In this document: piece after piece, positions 37,724 through 49,575 of the stretch | How positions within the stretch are numbered: position 1 is the first letter of the stretch | Layout: each line of letters begins with the position of its first letter | Source: Terfezia claveryi | Lineage: Eukaryota > Ascomycota > Pezizomycetes > Pezizales > Pezizaceae | DNA length: 64,000 nucleotides | NCBI GenBank assembly: GCA_015179025.1 | Contig: WHUX01000041.1 | Coordinates: forward strand, 62,001 to 126,000 | Reading direction: 5' to 3' | Position numbers and translations under genes: made by a program | Notes under the pieces: model-generated | Seen by the model: the letters and a program-made list of their open reading frames with translations, nothing else | Database searches by the model: none | What the model was told of the DNA's origin: nothing

Positions 37724-40700
37724 GTTTGGTACAAATAGCAAGAGGAGGGAGGGGGGGAGAGGCCGAGTTTTAGTTTCGTATTGTAACGTTAATAATAGCG
37801 GGATCAACACCCATGCCTTCTTGGAAAGCAACAAGGAAGCGGACATCATTTTCATAGGGGAACCGGTAATTTACAACACTCCAGAAGGAGCACGCACAAC
37901 CAACCACCCGAGCTTTAGACGCATCTCCACCCTATACAGTCATAGCAGAATCACAGGTTATGTAGCCAACAGGCACAACAAAGCATCCTGCCGGAATGTT
38001 AGTCACAACACCAACCAGATAAAGCTCGGCTCAATCACAGTCACAGGCATTTACTTCAACGGAAAGATTCAACTTCAGTACTCGAGTCGGAACTCAACCA
38101 AATACCCATTGGCACCCGCTCACTAATAATGGGAGACTTCAACGCCCATCACCCATTATGGGGGGGCCAGACAACAAACCGCGGGATACACTACAGGAGT
38201 GGTCATATAGCAACCACCTCACTCAGATGGTCCACTACCAAGCACACTCATTCCAGCGAGGTACCAGTAAAAGTCTTTTAGATTTGGTTTTCAAAGGGAC
38301 GGAGATCTCTTGGAAAGAGTCACCACTGCACCTCTCATGGATCGGATCGGACCACGCAGTTATATCAGGATACATTAATGCCACCATACCAGAAACACGG
38401 CAATACACAACTATTAATTGGACTTGGTGGCAGGAGTACATAGAAAGAAAAGGCACATCGGAAGGCATAGGCCCATTTCAACTACTTTACTTTGGTGAAG
38501 CCTATCAAGTCCTCCAAGAACTCGTTCAAGAACATCTAATCCACAAATCAGCATCCCGTAGAAGTAAGAAGTGGTGGGACGCAGAAGTACAGACTCAGAT
38601 GGAAAGAACAAGAGAAGCAGGAAAAGAAGGAGGGGAAGTGTACAAAGAGGAAAGCCGCAAGTTCAAAAAGTTAATAAGGAGGAAAAAACAAGCGTGCTGG
38701 AAGAAATTCTTAGGAGAGCAAGGTCAAAGACACCCATGGGACGTCGCAAGGATAGCAAGAGATCCATTCAGGTTTACCCCGACAATGGGAGTCCTAATCG
38801 ACAAAGACAAAAAGTCTCTCTCGACCGACCAGGAAAAGTTACAAGCTTTCCAGAAGCACCATCTTGTGACAAAAGAACACTCTACCACACCTCCCTCTAC
38901 ACCTGTAATCGCTGAGTCCCCGATACATTACCAAACGGCAGACCAATGAACAATCCTAAAAGTACTACAAGCTCTAAGCAGGACTTCTAACTTCTCGGCC
39001 GCAGGACCAGACCTCATCTCTTACCGCCTGATCAAGATGATCAAGGACACCCCCCTAGGCATAGCGTTAATCAACGACATAGCCAGAGTAGCAGAAGGCA
39101 AAGTGTCTCCCCCACTACCATGGAGAAACCTCTCTATGATAATGATTCCAAAGCCAGGGAAGAACCACTCAGAGGTAAAAGGATGGAGGCCAATAGTCCT
39201 ATCCAATACGATAGGCAAGATCCCGGAGAAGCTAATAGCTGACGAGCTCCAACATACGACAAACCTTTTCCATCCCCTACAATATGGCTCACGCAAAGGC
39301 AGATCAGCCATCGATGCGATGATGCTCACCATCTCAACAGCAGAAAAGGCCATTCAAGATAAGAAGAAAGCCACGCTACTAGGGAAAGATATAGTTTCGG
39401 CATTCAATAACGTAAGAACCAACAAGCTTCTGGATATCCTGGTTAAAAACAACATCCCACACAGGACGGTACAGTTCATCAACAAGTTCCTACAACCTCG
39501 ATCCTTTCCAGTGCTCTGGGATGGCCGCATTAGAGGAGAAGGAAGGATGGACCAAGGGGCCCCCCAGGGCAGTCTGCTTTCACCAGTCCTCTGGCTTATA
39601 TACATAGGCCACACCCTCAATAGAGCTACACTTGCACACCCAAGCTCTACACTGGGCCACCCCAGAAGTACCAGAGCAAATACGACATTGGCAAGGATCC
39701 CAAAGCCGACACCCTATAGCATCCAGCTTTTCTCATACGTCGATGATATCAACCCTCTAATTACAAGCAGCCTCAGCACTAGAGCACACAACGAGCTAGT
39801 CAAGCAAGTTATCAACACACTAGACTCAGTAGCAAAAGAGGACGATCTCCAATGGGACCCAAACAAGGAATCCAGGCTCGACTTCCACAACAAAGGCAAG
39901 ATCGCCTACTGTAAGACTCTAGGAATCATGGTAGCCAGTAACTTCTCATGGAAAAGCCATATCAAACAAAGAACACTCAAGGCGTCGAGCATGTTAAAGG
40001 TACTAACCAGCTTAGGTAACCAGAACGGAGGGTTGAGCCCAACGAGCCTCAGATCCCTTTACACAGGATGTATACGAAGCATCTTTACATGGGGAGCGGA
40101 GCTCTGGAAGTCACAATATCAAGGACTCCTGCAACCTATGCAACACCTCGAGTACCAAGCCCTACGGAAGATTACAGGAGGTTACCATGGCTCAAGCCAT
40201 CAAACGCTAGGCTGGATCGCAAATGTCGAACCCCTCCAAGACAAGATAGAGGATATGAAGCGCTGCTGGGTAGCCAGAGCAATTAGAACAGGGGACCAGC
40301 AGGTAAGAGCCTACATCGAGGATGACACATCATGGCTGGCCAGCAGGAACCTACACCGGACAAGGACCCCAATATCAGAAGCCTTCCATCTAAGCGGGGC
40401 AGACCCTACAGAACTGTCATGGGGCAACAGGGAGGACACAACACCCTTCCCACTGATCCACAGGGTAATTATAGACCCCAAATCCGAGCTTTCCAAGCAC
40501 CTAGGCCATTGGGCAGCAGGCATAGGCTCGATCCAGGAGGAGGGTTGGAGAGTGTGTTATACAGACGGCACGGGAAGAAAAGGTTTAGTAGCAAGCGGAG
40601 TTCACAGCGAGGACCGGACAGGAGGCTACCCCGATGATTATGGAGATTACCTAGGAGACCAAGCCACAGTAGCAGACGGCGAACTCTTCGCAATGCAACT

Positions 40701-41349
40701 AGCTCTCCACAAGGAAGACGCAGATATGCTAGCAATCTTGTCAGATTCCCAAGCGGCAATCCAGGCAGTCCACAACATGAGCTTAGGCTCCCCCCCCAGA
40801 TCAGGCATCGAAAGCAGCATTAAGTCCCTCTTAACAAGCAACCCACACAGGGACACGCAGTTATCTTGGGTTAGGGGCCACCTAGGCATCCCAGGTAATG
40901 AGAAGGCAGACCGGACCGCCTGCCTCCAGTCGCATTTGGGGGAATTCACAGGCCAAGAACGGATAGTTACAGAAGGGGGTCTCCGGGCATCCTCCAAAGC
41001 CGTGAGGAAGGAAGCGAGAACCAGAGCAGGGCATGGCATAAGAAGGACGGAATGGAACCGCCACGCCCTCTCAGCCTACACTTGGTTACGATCGAACAGA
41101 GGTCCACAGAAAAGCTGGCTCCACCATATCGGCAAAGCAGACTCGGCAGAATGCGCATGCGGACACCCCACTGAGACAGGAGAGCACATTGTCTTCAATT
41201 GCCCACGCTTCAATCGATACCGGAGAGATCTACTGGGGGAAAAGAATAGTTGGGAGGACTTGGACAAGCCGGAATGGAGAAAGGAGGGGGAGGAAACATA
41301 TGAGGCCACGGAGGCCTTTTTCGGGCTCTTATTTCGAGAGCTCACATAG
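37713..41349 (+). pseudogene. LINE ORF2: endonuclease, reverse transcriptase, RNase H
   Basis: The ATG at 37713 overlaps the ORF1 stop by 11 bases (atgaatactag). The AP-endonuclease part shows RVLVSYCNVNNSGINTH, IIFIGEP, MGDFNAHHPLWGG and SWIGSDHAVI. Two one-base slips occur, near 38085 and at the G7 run 38160-38166. An in-frame TGA at 38947-38949 separates the endonuclease/linker from the reverse transcriptase. The latter has WRPIVLSNTIGKI, the palm GAPQGSLLSPVLW, and YVDD near 39738. RNase H follows, with YTDGTG, DGELFAMQLAL, LSDSQAAI and the SWVRGHLGIPGNEKAD block. A C-terminal CACGHPTETGEHIVFNC motif ends the protein. The reverse transcriptase to RNase H part (39037-41349) is one uninterrupted 770-codon frame. 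Confidence 0.92.
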
Positions 41350-41679
41350 TACACCCAATCATTACGAGTCCCCTTTGTTTTTAGTGCTTCATTTCTTCTT
41401 TAAGTTCAGCCAATCTCCTTAGTTCTCAGTCTTCAGTTTTAGTTCACGGATATTGGGGTTTTTGAAGCGAGCCCAGTCAGGCTCTCGAGTCATCGGTCAG
41501 TCCGTTAATGACAGCATGGGGCTACGTTTCCTTTTCATCCTTGCTCTTTGTATGTAGTTTGCGCGGGTCTGGCAGATTAACTTGCCTTACCCTTGAATCC
41601 ACCGGGCTTCCGCGTGGCTCCTCATAGCCCCCCTACGGGGCTGCATAGGAGTACTGAGTATTTAAAAAAAAAAAAAAAA

Positions 41680-41692
41680 GACCCTCGATCCC
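41680..41692. repeat. Right target-site duplication of the main LINE
   Basis: gaccctcgatccc directly follows the A16 tail and equals 33542-33554. Confidence 0.7.
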
Positions 41693-42010
41693 TCCACTGA
41701 TGAACTGTAAGAATCGCGGAAAAGAGATGAACTAGTAAACTAAAACCAAAAGGAACTCGTGAAACTTGACAACATCCTCTCTAAGTGAGCTCACGGAATA
41801 ATAACCCGAAGAAGGCCTCCGTGGCCTCATATGTCTCCTCTTCCTCCTTTCTCCATTCTGGTTTGTCGAGCTCCTCCCAACTGCTCTTCCAGCTCCCAGG
41901 GAGGGCCCTCCCCCCCCTGGTATTAATCTCATCATGATCTCCCTACCCTCCTGGATAGGTATGCTCGGACTCATCTTTTGATCATAAATAGGTTTTGAGG
42001 ACCTGTCATC
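41680..42010 (-). mobile_element. Older LINE, upstream part of the split copy
   Basis: Minus-strand coding ends SSWEELDKPEWRKEEEET, YEATEAFFGLLFRELT, then stop, matching the last ~35 residues of ORF2 in the main LINE. Its 3' untranslated sequence runs up to 41680, exactly where the main LINE's poly-A ends, and continues at 33541 going left. The upstream (right) limit is unclear. 42010-42450 could belong to it but is not recognisably LINE. Confidence 0.75.
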
Positions 42011-42450
42011 CTAAATAGAACTTGCACATAGTGGTCTGGAGCGTTAACCCAGTATATTAGGAATGTTACTTTCGTACATGATGAGAATTAAATGCGCCCT
42101 TTGCACCTTAAGCCCCTTCGCTAAAGCTTCGCTCACTTCAGTGCAGACTATGCTACCCCTCCATCATCGGTGAGTTGCTTTCTCTGCCCTAACTCCCCCC
42201 AGGTGTATTTCGACTTCCGGGAGTCATCGCCTTAGCTCAGTCCCACGATGAGTGCTGGTCTATTATATACGACTGGGGGTGCTTCCTCTATGACGAGTTG
42301 CTGTCTCTGCCCTAACCCGACCCCAGGTGCATTTCGACCCTCTACAGCCTTCGACTGTCAGGGGCCCCACCAGGACCCGAAGGACGGGTGTAGCAGTTAA
42401 GACTATCAGTCGAGTGGCACATACCTGAGTTGCGTAGGGAACGGCGACCT
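42011..42450. other. Unassigned sequence with a ~123-bp-spaced direct repeat
   Basis: Two similar segments, near 42171 and 42294, share gagttgct, tctctgccctaac and ccccaggtg with atttcgac. No coding is seen. It may be part of the older LINE or of another element. The 13 bases ccgcttcccttca at 42451-42463 repeat those at 33325-33337, so 42450 may be the far edge of the older insertion. Confidence 0.4.
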
Positions 42451-42463
42451 CCGCTTCCCTTCA

Positions 42464-42790
42464 GTTTATTTTTATTTTAGATTTTGTCTTTCATACGGGT
42501 TTGGTTGACTCAGGCCTCGCGGGGTCATCTGGCATTAGCCGGTTGATGCCAGCATGGGGTTCCATATCACTTGAGTTTATTTGCTTTCGTTATTACAATT
42601 GGGACTCAAGTTCATTTTGTTTGCGGTATTTAGGCTCCGTATGTGGTAAATTAACTTGCCCTACCCTAGAAGCCACCCGTGGCTTATCATGGTCTCCCTA
42701 CTGAGACCGCGTATGAATAAATAATTCACTAAATAAGTAGTATATAAAACAAAAATAAGAATATAAGTATAAAAAAAGAAAACTTATGTA
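42464..42790 (+). mobile_element. Third LINE 3'-tail, plus strand, diverged
   Basis: It parallels the main LINE tail in order: gccggttgatgccagcatgg, a T-rich stretch, aaattaacttgccctaccct, cccgtggct and ggtctcccta, ending in AT-rich sequence rather than a clean poly-A. It is older than the main copy by divergence. Confidence 0.65.
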
Positions 42791-43339
42791 AATGTAAATG
42801 AAAATTTATTTATTTCAATATTCAGCACCCATATACGGGCCCCGAAGGGGGTCACCCGGAAATTCGGGTATGGTGCAGGCACCAGCTATCTGGGAACACC
42901 CCAATATGAATGTACAATTCATTATGGGTTGGTTATGAAGCCGATTGCCCATGATATATTTATATTAAATATAATTGGTCTAACTCCTTGATCAATTTAA
43001 CGTATACTTTGTGACTGATATTGACTGAGTGCATTTTTTTTTTTTTGGGGGGGGCAATTAAGTACCCTTTATATGAATCTGCATGTGACGTGGGTGCGGG
43101 TGGAAGCCCTGGCTTGATTGACCCGTCCCTTAGCCGCGCCAGCTCCTAAATACATGACTACACTTCCCCTAAGGCTCTCCCGCTTAAAGAGTTTGAAAAA
43201 GAAAGGAGTTACGAATGCCAAAAACTGTCCCGGACCACTCCGGATGTTCCCATATCTCCTCCTGCCGCCTAATTCTAATATGAACGTGTTGAGTAATAAT
43301 TCACAACAGCGGGGTAACATATGCGGCTCCAGCAACACC
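42791..43339. other. Intergenic, no gene recognised
   Basis: Short frames only. A T14G8 tract lies near 43036. No coding motif seen. Confidence 0.4.
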
Positions 43340-43503
43340 TACCACAACCTCGATATAAGAACCTGTATATATTACTAAGCAAAGACTTAAGAAACCTGCT
43401 AATAGCGAGAGTTTCTTATTTTCCTATACAAATTCTGCGGGCACTGTTTCTTATATCGAGAGGTTTCTTATAACGAGGTTTCTTATAACGAGACTTCACT
43501 GTA
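43340..43503. mobile_element. Pogo-like transposon end or short MITE
   Basis: Read on the minus strand from 43501, the end is CAGTGAAGTCTCG followed by three copies of a tataagaaacctc-type motif; a TA dinucleotide (43502-43503) follows outside. An inverted copy of the same motif (acctcgatataagaac) lies at about 43352. CAG-starting ends, a TA target and iterated subterminal motifs fit pogo/Fot1-type elements. The left limit is approximate. Confidence 0.5.
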
Positions 43504-44756
43504 TACTTAGGAGGATTACGATCTCTATTTTCCCGAGATCTTCATCAGCGAATATACTCTTCTCTGAAAACAGCTTGATTCATCTCTTCCTACAAATGTT
43601 CCCTTCGAGGACGGTCGTTCTATATACTGTAAGTGTTTGTAGGAAGTTCAGGTAGGATTGATGTCTGGTATTATTATAGGACTATATAGCTCCCCTCCGT
43701 TCTTTATGTTGTACGTAGACTTTAGCGCTTTTCTGCCATTGCCCACTGGATCCGAGGACCGTACTATCATACTTGCAAAAAGTAGTCGCATCCATGTAAA
43801 GCAAGCTCATGCTTATAGAATAGCCCCAAATCGTTCTCTAATTCAGACTTCAATTATAACAATGCGACAGCCTAAAAGCTGACTGCTCATGAAATCTCAC
43901 AAATGGCTCAACACACGTGTATCAACTTTTAGCCGCCTCAGCTTATGCATACAGATTATAGTTCCAAGAGCTATTCAATCACATGATGCCTGCTCTCTAA
44001 ATATCCATGATGCCAGCAAAAATATACGAATGAGAATGACATGTCTCAGGAAATTTATCGGCAGCGGCAACCTTCCAATTTGGGAATCTTTCTTCGCACC
44101 AAACCAAACTGGGATATTCACAGTAAGCCACAGACCCAATTTGGAAGTGCAACAAGGCATGGCAAACAATCATAAAACTAGTCACACCGGCTGATATTTT
44201 TGCAACTCAGGCCGCGGCTTTTGAGTATCAAAAAACCGCCCGCGGAGGTCTACATCCAGCAATTTCAAGTCACAATTTTTGGAGAGAAAATAATTAATCT
44301 AGAGTAAGTTAACACTTAAAGCATATGTTGCAGCTGTATCTGGTGTGTATTAGCTTCTAAGAAGCTAAATAACTTGAAGGCGGAGCATACGGTGGAGCCC
44401 CCCAGGTATGTGGTAAGTTACCACATGTCATCCCTTGTATCGTGTTAAGGTGTGAGATGGTTGATTAACCATTGTGTATAACCTGTGTCGCCAAGCATTT
44501 TATCTCTTAATCCTCGCTTATACGGCAGAGCCTTTAACATTTGACAATATTCCCACAACCCTATTATCCAAAACCATATCCAGCGGTGAGTCGTACGTTA
44601 GGTGTGGAAGAAAGGGGGAAAAAAAAGGTTCACCGCAGTGTAATGTTAAGTGAAATACTTTTCTCTTTATCCCCAACCCTTTTTCCTTACTATACTGGTT
44701 TCCAGATCCCCCAGCACCCAAATCCAACATTTAAATACTAATACCTCAGTGCTAGG
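43504..44756. other. Intergenic, no gene recognised
   Basis: Short frames only. A small palindrome (atgtggtaa/ttaccacat) lies at 44408-44426. Confidence 0.4.
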
Positions 44757-45350
44757 TCACACAGGGAACGGTATGAATGAATACGGATAAAAAACTCTAT
44801 GTAGTCTCTTCAGTGTGCGCTTTGATGCTTCCAATAGAGTTCGCAAATCCTGAAACAGCACGGACCTTAGCTGGTGGCCAGGCTTCCGGCGGCCTGTAGG
44901 GCGGCCTGGCCCGTTGCGACCACTGCAAGTTGTAATTGGTCCCTTGTTGCAGTCAGATGCTTCTAGGTCATCGACCTTGTTTCTACGTAACGAGTCGTTA
45001 TTTCCGGTCGTGACTCTTCTAAAACAAGCTGAACTTGCCTGCTTAGACTGTTGAAACCTAGCTGCAATATCGGTCATACAGTGCCATGGCACATCCGCGC
45101 GGTGGTGGCTGCTACCGTGGCATAAGCCCGTGCTCTTCCGAGGGGCTTGATATTCGAGGTCCTTCTATTCGTGCTGTGTCAGGTACGCCTGCAGTTGGGG
45201 AAAGTTTGATAATGTTTCGAGTTTCGATGAATGAGCCTGAGTGCACTTGAGCGTGGTGAGATCCTGAGATTTCCCAGAGGAGTATGGGGCGTATTGAATT
45301 ATCAGCTCCTCCGATGCTTCCTTATGGTGGGGCACCGGACGCTTTGGCAA
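44757..45350 (-). pseudogene. Possible degraded protein-coding frame, one internal stop
   Basis: On the minus strand, 45350 down to 44757 is open for 198 codons except for a single TAG near 45167. Both halves are in the same frame, and the first codon is TTG, so a true start is not evident. The product is unrecognised: a His/Lys-rich first half and a basic Arg/Gly-rich segment (CSGRNGPGRPTGRRKPGHQ) before a helical end. It could be a TE remnant or chance. Confidence 0.3.
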
Positions 45351-45684
45351 GAAGGTGACCCACTACTTCTCAAAAACCAAGCGTTCTAAGTCCCGACTAG
45401 CTGTGCTTCAATCTGGTCCCTATTCTTAATGATTATTTTTTTCCGGGACCTGGACGTTTACCGTTTATCCTCCGTGGATAGCGTGAGAATATATTAATAT
45501 TATTAATTGTTATTAATGGATTAGTAGACGGCCCAGGTGGCCTACTTTCCTAGCCATACCATCATTCACAAAGCAATACAACCACAATAGGGTGATCATT
45601 GGTTTCAAATTGGACTCCTTCTAAACACTTCTAAACCTACGGTAGCAGATATTTCTGTCAATCATCTGCTATCAATTACTTCTA

Positions 45685-46388
45685 CAGAAAACTCCCGTTA
45701 CAAGCATACGCATATATTCGTTATAAGCATACTCCCTCCGGTCTCCCAATAATAATACAAAAAACGTTACATTTAAGGCATAAATTCACCCATTCGCATA
45801 TGCATGCCATTTTCTTGCTTAGTCACATGCATATGCTTGTAACGAATGTACGCTAGCAGAAACTCTTATCGATAAGAAATCACCAAGCAGAGTAAATATC
45901 CTAATAATCCGGATAGTCTGTCAGCATCTTGTTTATGGTTGTGTATAGAGCTCATTGTGTTCTTATGTTGCCTACGGATATGTAGTTGATATAGAATATG
46001 TCGACATCTGAGAGAACCGCGCCAGGCATATCCGAAACTATGCAGCAGCAAACCCAGGCTCCATGGCTACGATTAGGCGCTGGTTTGAAGGAACACATCC
46101 CAATAAAAACACTTCTTCTATTTTTCTCTGCAGACCAATAGAATTACAAGGCACTTGGAGGAGATGTTGCGAAGGGAGAAACATCGAATTGAGGGTAATT
46201 GTACCAAGAAAAGGCCATACAAACCCCAGCGGAGGATCACTGAGTTCTTATATAAATCGTACTAGTACTCATTTCCTGTCTCATTTTTCCATTTCGTCAT
46301 GTATGTAACTCTCTCCCGGTATAAGCATATATTCGTTGTAAGCATACCACTCCGGTCCCCACCGTATGCTTGTTACGGGAGTCTTCTG
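45685..46388. mobile_element. 704-bp non-autonomous DNA transposon with 26-bp TIRs and TA target
   Basis: The left end begins cagaaaactcccgttacaag. The right end, read in reverse, begins cagaagactcccgtaacaag. 24 of 26 terminal bases match. TA lies directly outside both ends (45683-45684 and 46389-46390). Inside the ends, a direct (not inverted) subterminal repeat, catatattcgttRtaagcat with ctccggtc, lies at about 45711 and 46327. No transposase frame is present. TA target and CAG terminus place it with Tc1/mariner-pogo. Confidence 0.88.
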
Positions 46389-46598
46389 TATAGCTATTAT
46401 GAGATACGGAGCTAGCAATGCCAAATGAAAGTAATAGCTTCTAATAGGTTATATCACAAAGTGTCTGTGGCAACATTTTCTTACCTCTTCCAATATGCAT
46501 GTTATGTACCCAGCGTTTGAAGGCTTAAGTTACATATATTTTTAATTCGATATAGGTACTTCTGGTGATTACGTAAATTAAGTACTTAGTCTCACCCT

Positions 46599-47511
46599 TC
46601 AGTCGACTACTTTGTTCCAGCCCAGGCACGCCCTCCGATTCATGCCTACCCCACACCAGGCCCCTCGACAACTGAAAACCTTTGTTTTTATCATCTTCTT
46701 TCCCTTCTTTAACTTCCTCCCACCTTCATCCTCCACATTCCTCAACTCCACTTGGTAGATATAGTTATCTCGCACCAATCGGTCCACGTATGACTTCCAC
46801 AGAAGAGCAACGGGGCGTGCGTTAGAGTCAAAGAAGTTTGCGCTGTTGGGACATGTTTGAACTTTGGATGCCGGGAACTCAATAGTGCCAGGGATGAGCT
46901 CCAGGTAACGGGTTGCTGAAGACTACGGTTAGCACCTTTTTGATGGGAGGAATGGAAAATTAGATCTTACGGATTGCATTGAACCTAAAACAATCCTCAC
47001 ATACTCGGCCCTTTAATACTGGGAAGAAATAATCCCTGTCTGTCTCTGGCTTACTCAAACACCACTGACACCCAGTCTCCGTAAGTCCCAGCATAGTATC
47101 TACTAGCAATCGCCTATAATCCACGACAGGCTTTCCAGGCTCAACAGGGTATTTTTTGACTAGGTCACACAACTCTTCTCTCCTAATATACACCGGGGCT
47201 GGTGGCTGGTGTGCATTTACTCCCAGAAACCTTTCCAAAATCACTTGGGAAGCAGGAGACCTCTTGCGTAGAACCGTAGTGGATTCAGGAAGCAAAACGG
47301 TTGATGTTTGCCAGCGGCTGTTATGCCCGGGGAGCGACCCGGAGGCAAAATTACCGATCACATACCAGAGATGAGAGTTACGGGGCGAAAAGAGACCGTA
47401 GTAGAACCAGCGGCAGGTAAGGGAGAGATATATAGCTTCTCGGGGTTCAAGGTGAAGGGCAATAATCTCGACAAGCTCGGGGGGCAGGTCCAAGAGGCGG
47501 AAGGGCGCCAT
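46599..47511 (-). CDS. F-box protein
   Basis: Exons 46971-47511 and 46599-46915 (minus) encode 285 residues. The 55-nt intron is GTAAGA...CAG with a CTAAC branch site. An N-terminal F-box (residues ~6-42, LLDLPPELVEIIALHLEP followed by SLTCRWFYYGLF) would bind Skp1, making this a candidate substrate receptor of an SCF ubiquitin ligase. Residues ~145-180 have two CxxC pairs (GCQWC, VCEDC) that could bind zinc, as in many fungal F-box proteins of this size. The second exon is Lys-rich and ends with a CRGAWCGVG segment. No leucine-rich or WD repeats are seen, so the substrate is unknown. The frame is intact, and the ATG is the first in frame just before the F-box. Confidence 0.88.
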
Positions 47512-49575
47512 ATTCTGAGAGCAGTCAAATGTGGTTGATGCATATTGTTCGAGTACGCTGGGGAAGCTTAGGGTTTATTTTCTAGGGACTTCGCTCGCAC
47601 AACACAAGAATAACTTTTTCGAATTACAACTCCAGCCTGAAACACTAATAATTCATTGCTGCCTAGAGCACCCCTGGTTGCACTCGTAGCCTTGTGATAG
47701 GAGTCGATGTTGTACGAGAACTATCTTGCAAGGAATCCGCCCCGCGTCTTAGAAAATCCCTGCCATGGGATGGTATGTATGTACTGTCTGGGATCAAAGT
47801 GGTGCGAGCCTTATCATGTCGATCGCCATCTGAACTGTATTTTTGGAAAAAAAAAAAAAAGGGAACATGTGGCAAAGTGACTAGGACTTTTGACGGGCTT
47901 TTTTTGCATGACCATAGGTATACTGGTTGGAACGGTTAAAACAACTAGACAGCCCGCATGCTATAGTTATTCACTACTTCGCTAGAAGCACCGAAAATTA
48001 GAAATGAGACAACCAAAACCAACAACCCCCCAATACTGCTACCAGAAAAAACCTCCACAACTCTATACAACCACACTGCATAAGGTTTCAAAATCACTAT
48101 CAATAGTTAAGGGATGCGTACCTGACTTCAGAGTCAAGTATAGTATGTCATACTATATTAACTACCTACGGATCGGTGGCCTTCAGAATATGACCACCAA
48201 AGTTGTTATTAAGATGCTTATGTATTTTTAAGATCAAAGCTTTGGGAACATATTCAGCCTAACACACAACCAGCTATCCTAACATTGGATAATTCTATTG
48301 GTAGAGCATGAAGGTCGAGCAGCACTAAATTCTGATAGTGAAGAACATACTACTGCAGATGGAAGTTCCGAACTCTTGTATTTATAATATTGTTACTCTG
48401 TTACTCTGAACTTTATTCTTAGCTATAAATTAATGGCTTCTCCAACAAGTTAATTTCCGGTCGTGGCTTATGCGAATTTTAACTATAATTATGACTAACT
48501 CTATACTCAGGGATTCTGGTTGATAGTTAATATCGCTTTTGCGATGATTAACTATTCTTTGCGGGATGTTATTGTGGCTTCACTAATGGCTAACAACAAC
48601 ATGCCGTCTCATGATATTACGTCGCAAAGACGTATAGACTTTTTTTTTTAATAAAAAAGAAATCTTACAACATGCGAAGCTCTGGCTGATGGTTAATAGA
48701 ATATGGCCAGTCCGATTGTTAAATTCGACATCGGTTTACAGCTTGAAATAGAACACATAGTACAGCAAAATTCAACCTCAGCTTAGCCCGTCGCTCATGC
48801 TTGAGGTACAAACCCATCGAGGTGCCAGCAAACCTCGCAGGAGACCCATACCGCATGTTCGGGTCAACTGCTAATCGAGAATAGAATATGCTCGCACTGG
48901 CACATAGAGCGGTGGAGATGAGGTGATCGGTAAGAATGTTAGATACTGTATCTCTACGGTAAGCTTCTGGTCAGGGATTATTGATAGGCAACGCAATGCT
49001 GCCACATAAATTGCAATGTTATCGCAATTCGGAGAATATTTTACCATGTTTTGGAGCACTCTTATTCGAGATTCCCAGGCTCAATTGCGACTGCATCTTA
49101 TCGACGACTCTCGACGAGACTAATTGCCCACCAAGGTCAGAGGGTGACACCCTGTCATGTTTTTCAATATAGTCAAGTAGATCCGAGGTTATGGAAATCT
49201 CTATGAATTGAGATTAAGGTAAAGCAGGACAAAAGTTACATGAGGTTCAGAGATACCGATGTACTTGTAATCCCCAGGGCACATGATAACGGTCCTCCGG
49301 TCATGGTCTTAGATTACTAGACTTATTAAAAAAAAAAAGATAGCAGACTACAGACAATAGAGCAGATTGTACTACTTGTGCCATTAATCTTCGCCGTTTG
49401 ACGTTTTTACAATAAAAATGGCCAAAAAGTGCCCCGAACAAAATCTCCTAGAATTCCAATAACCTGGAATTATTTGTCTGAGTAACACGCCAAGAAATTA
49501 TGCTGTGAGGAAGACTATTTATTTTTCCATTTCCCAACTTCATATCACAACATCGCATGCTATGACTCCAAATGG
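47512..49575. other. Intergenic, no gene recognised
   Basis: This includes the promoter region of the F-box gene (minus strand). AT-rich with A and T runs (47847, 48642, 49328) and short frames only. Confidence 0.45.

Larger units (their letters stand above)
33555..41679 (+). mobile_element. Full-length-sized Tad1-like LINE retrotransposon
   Basis: This 8.1-kb non-LTR element has, in order, a ~475-base 5' leader, a gag-like ORF1 ending in a CCHC knuckle, and an ORF2 with AP-endonuclease, reverse transcriptase (SYVDDI), RNase H and a C-terminal Cys/His motif. A ~330-base 3' untranslated tail follows, and then an A16 tail (41664-41679). The 13-base duplication gaccctcgatccc flanks it. This order, including RNase H, matches the Tad1 clade of ascomycete LINEs. 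ORF1 has several frame slips, and ORF2 has two slips and one in-frame stop, so the copy as written cannot encode intact proteins. Confidence 0.9.
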
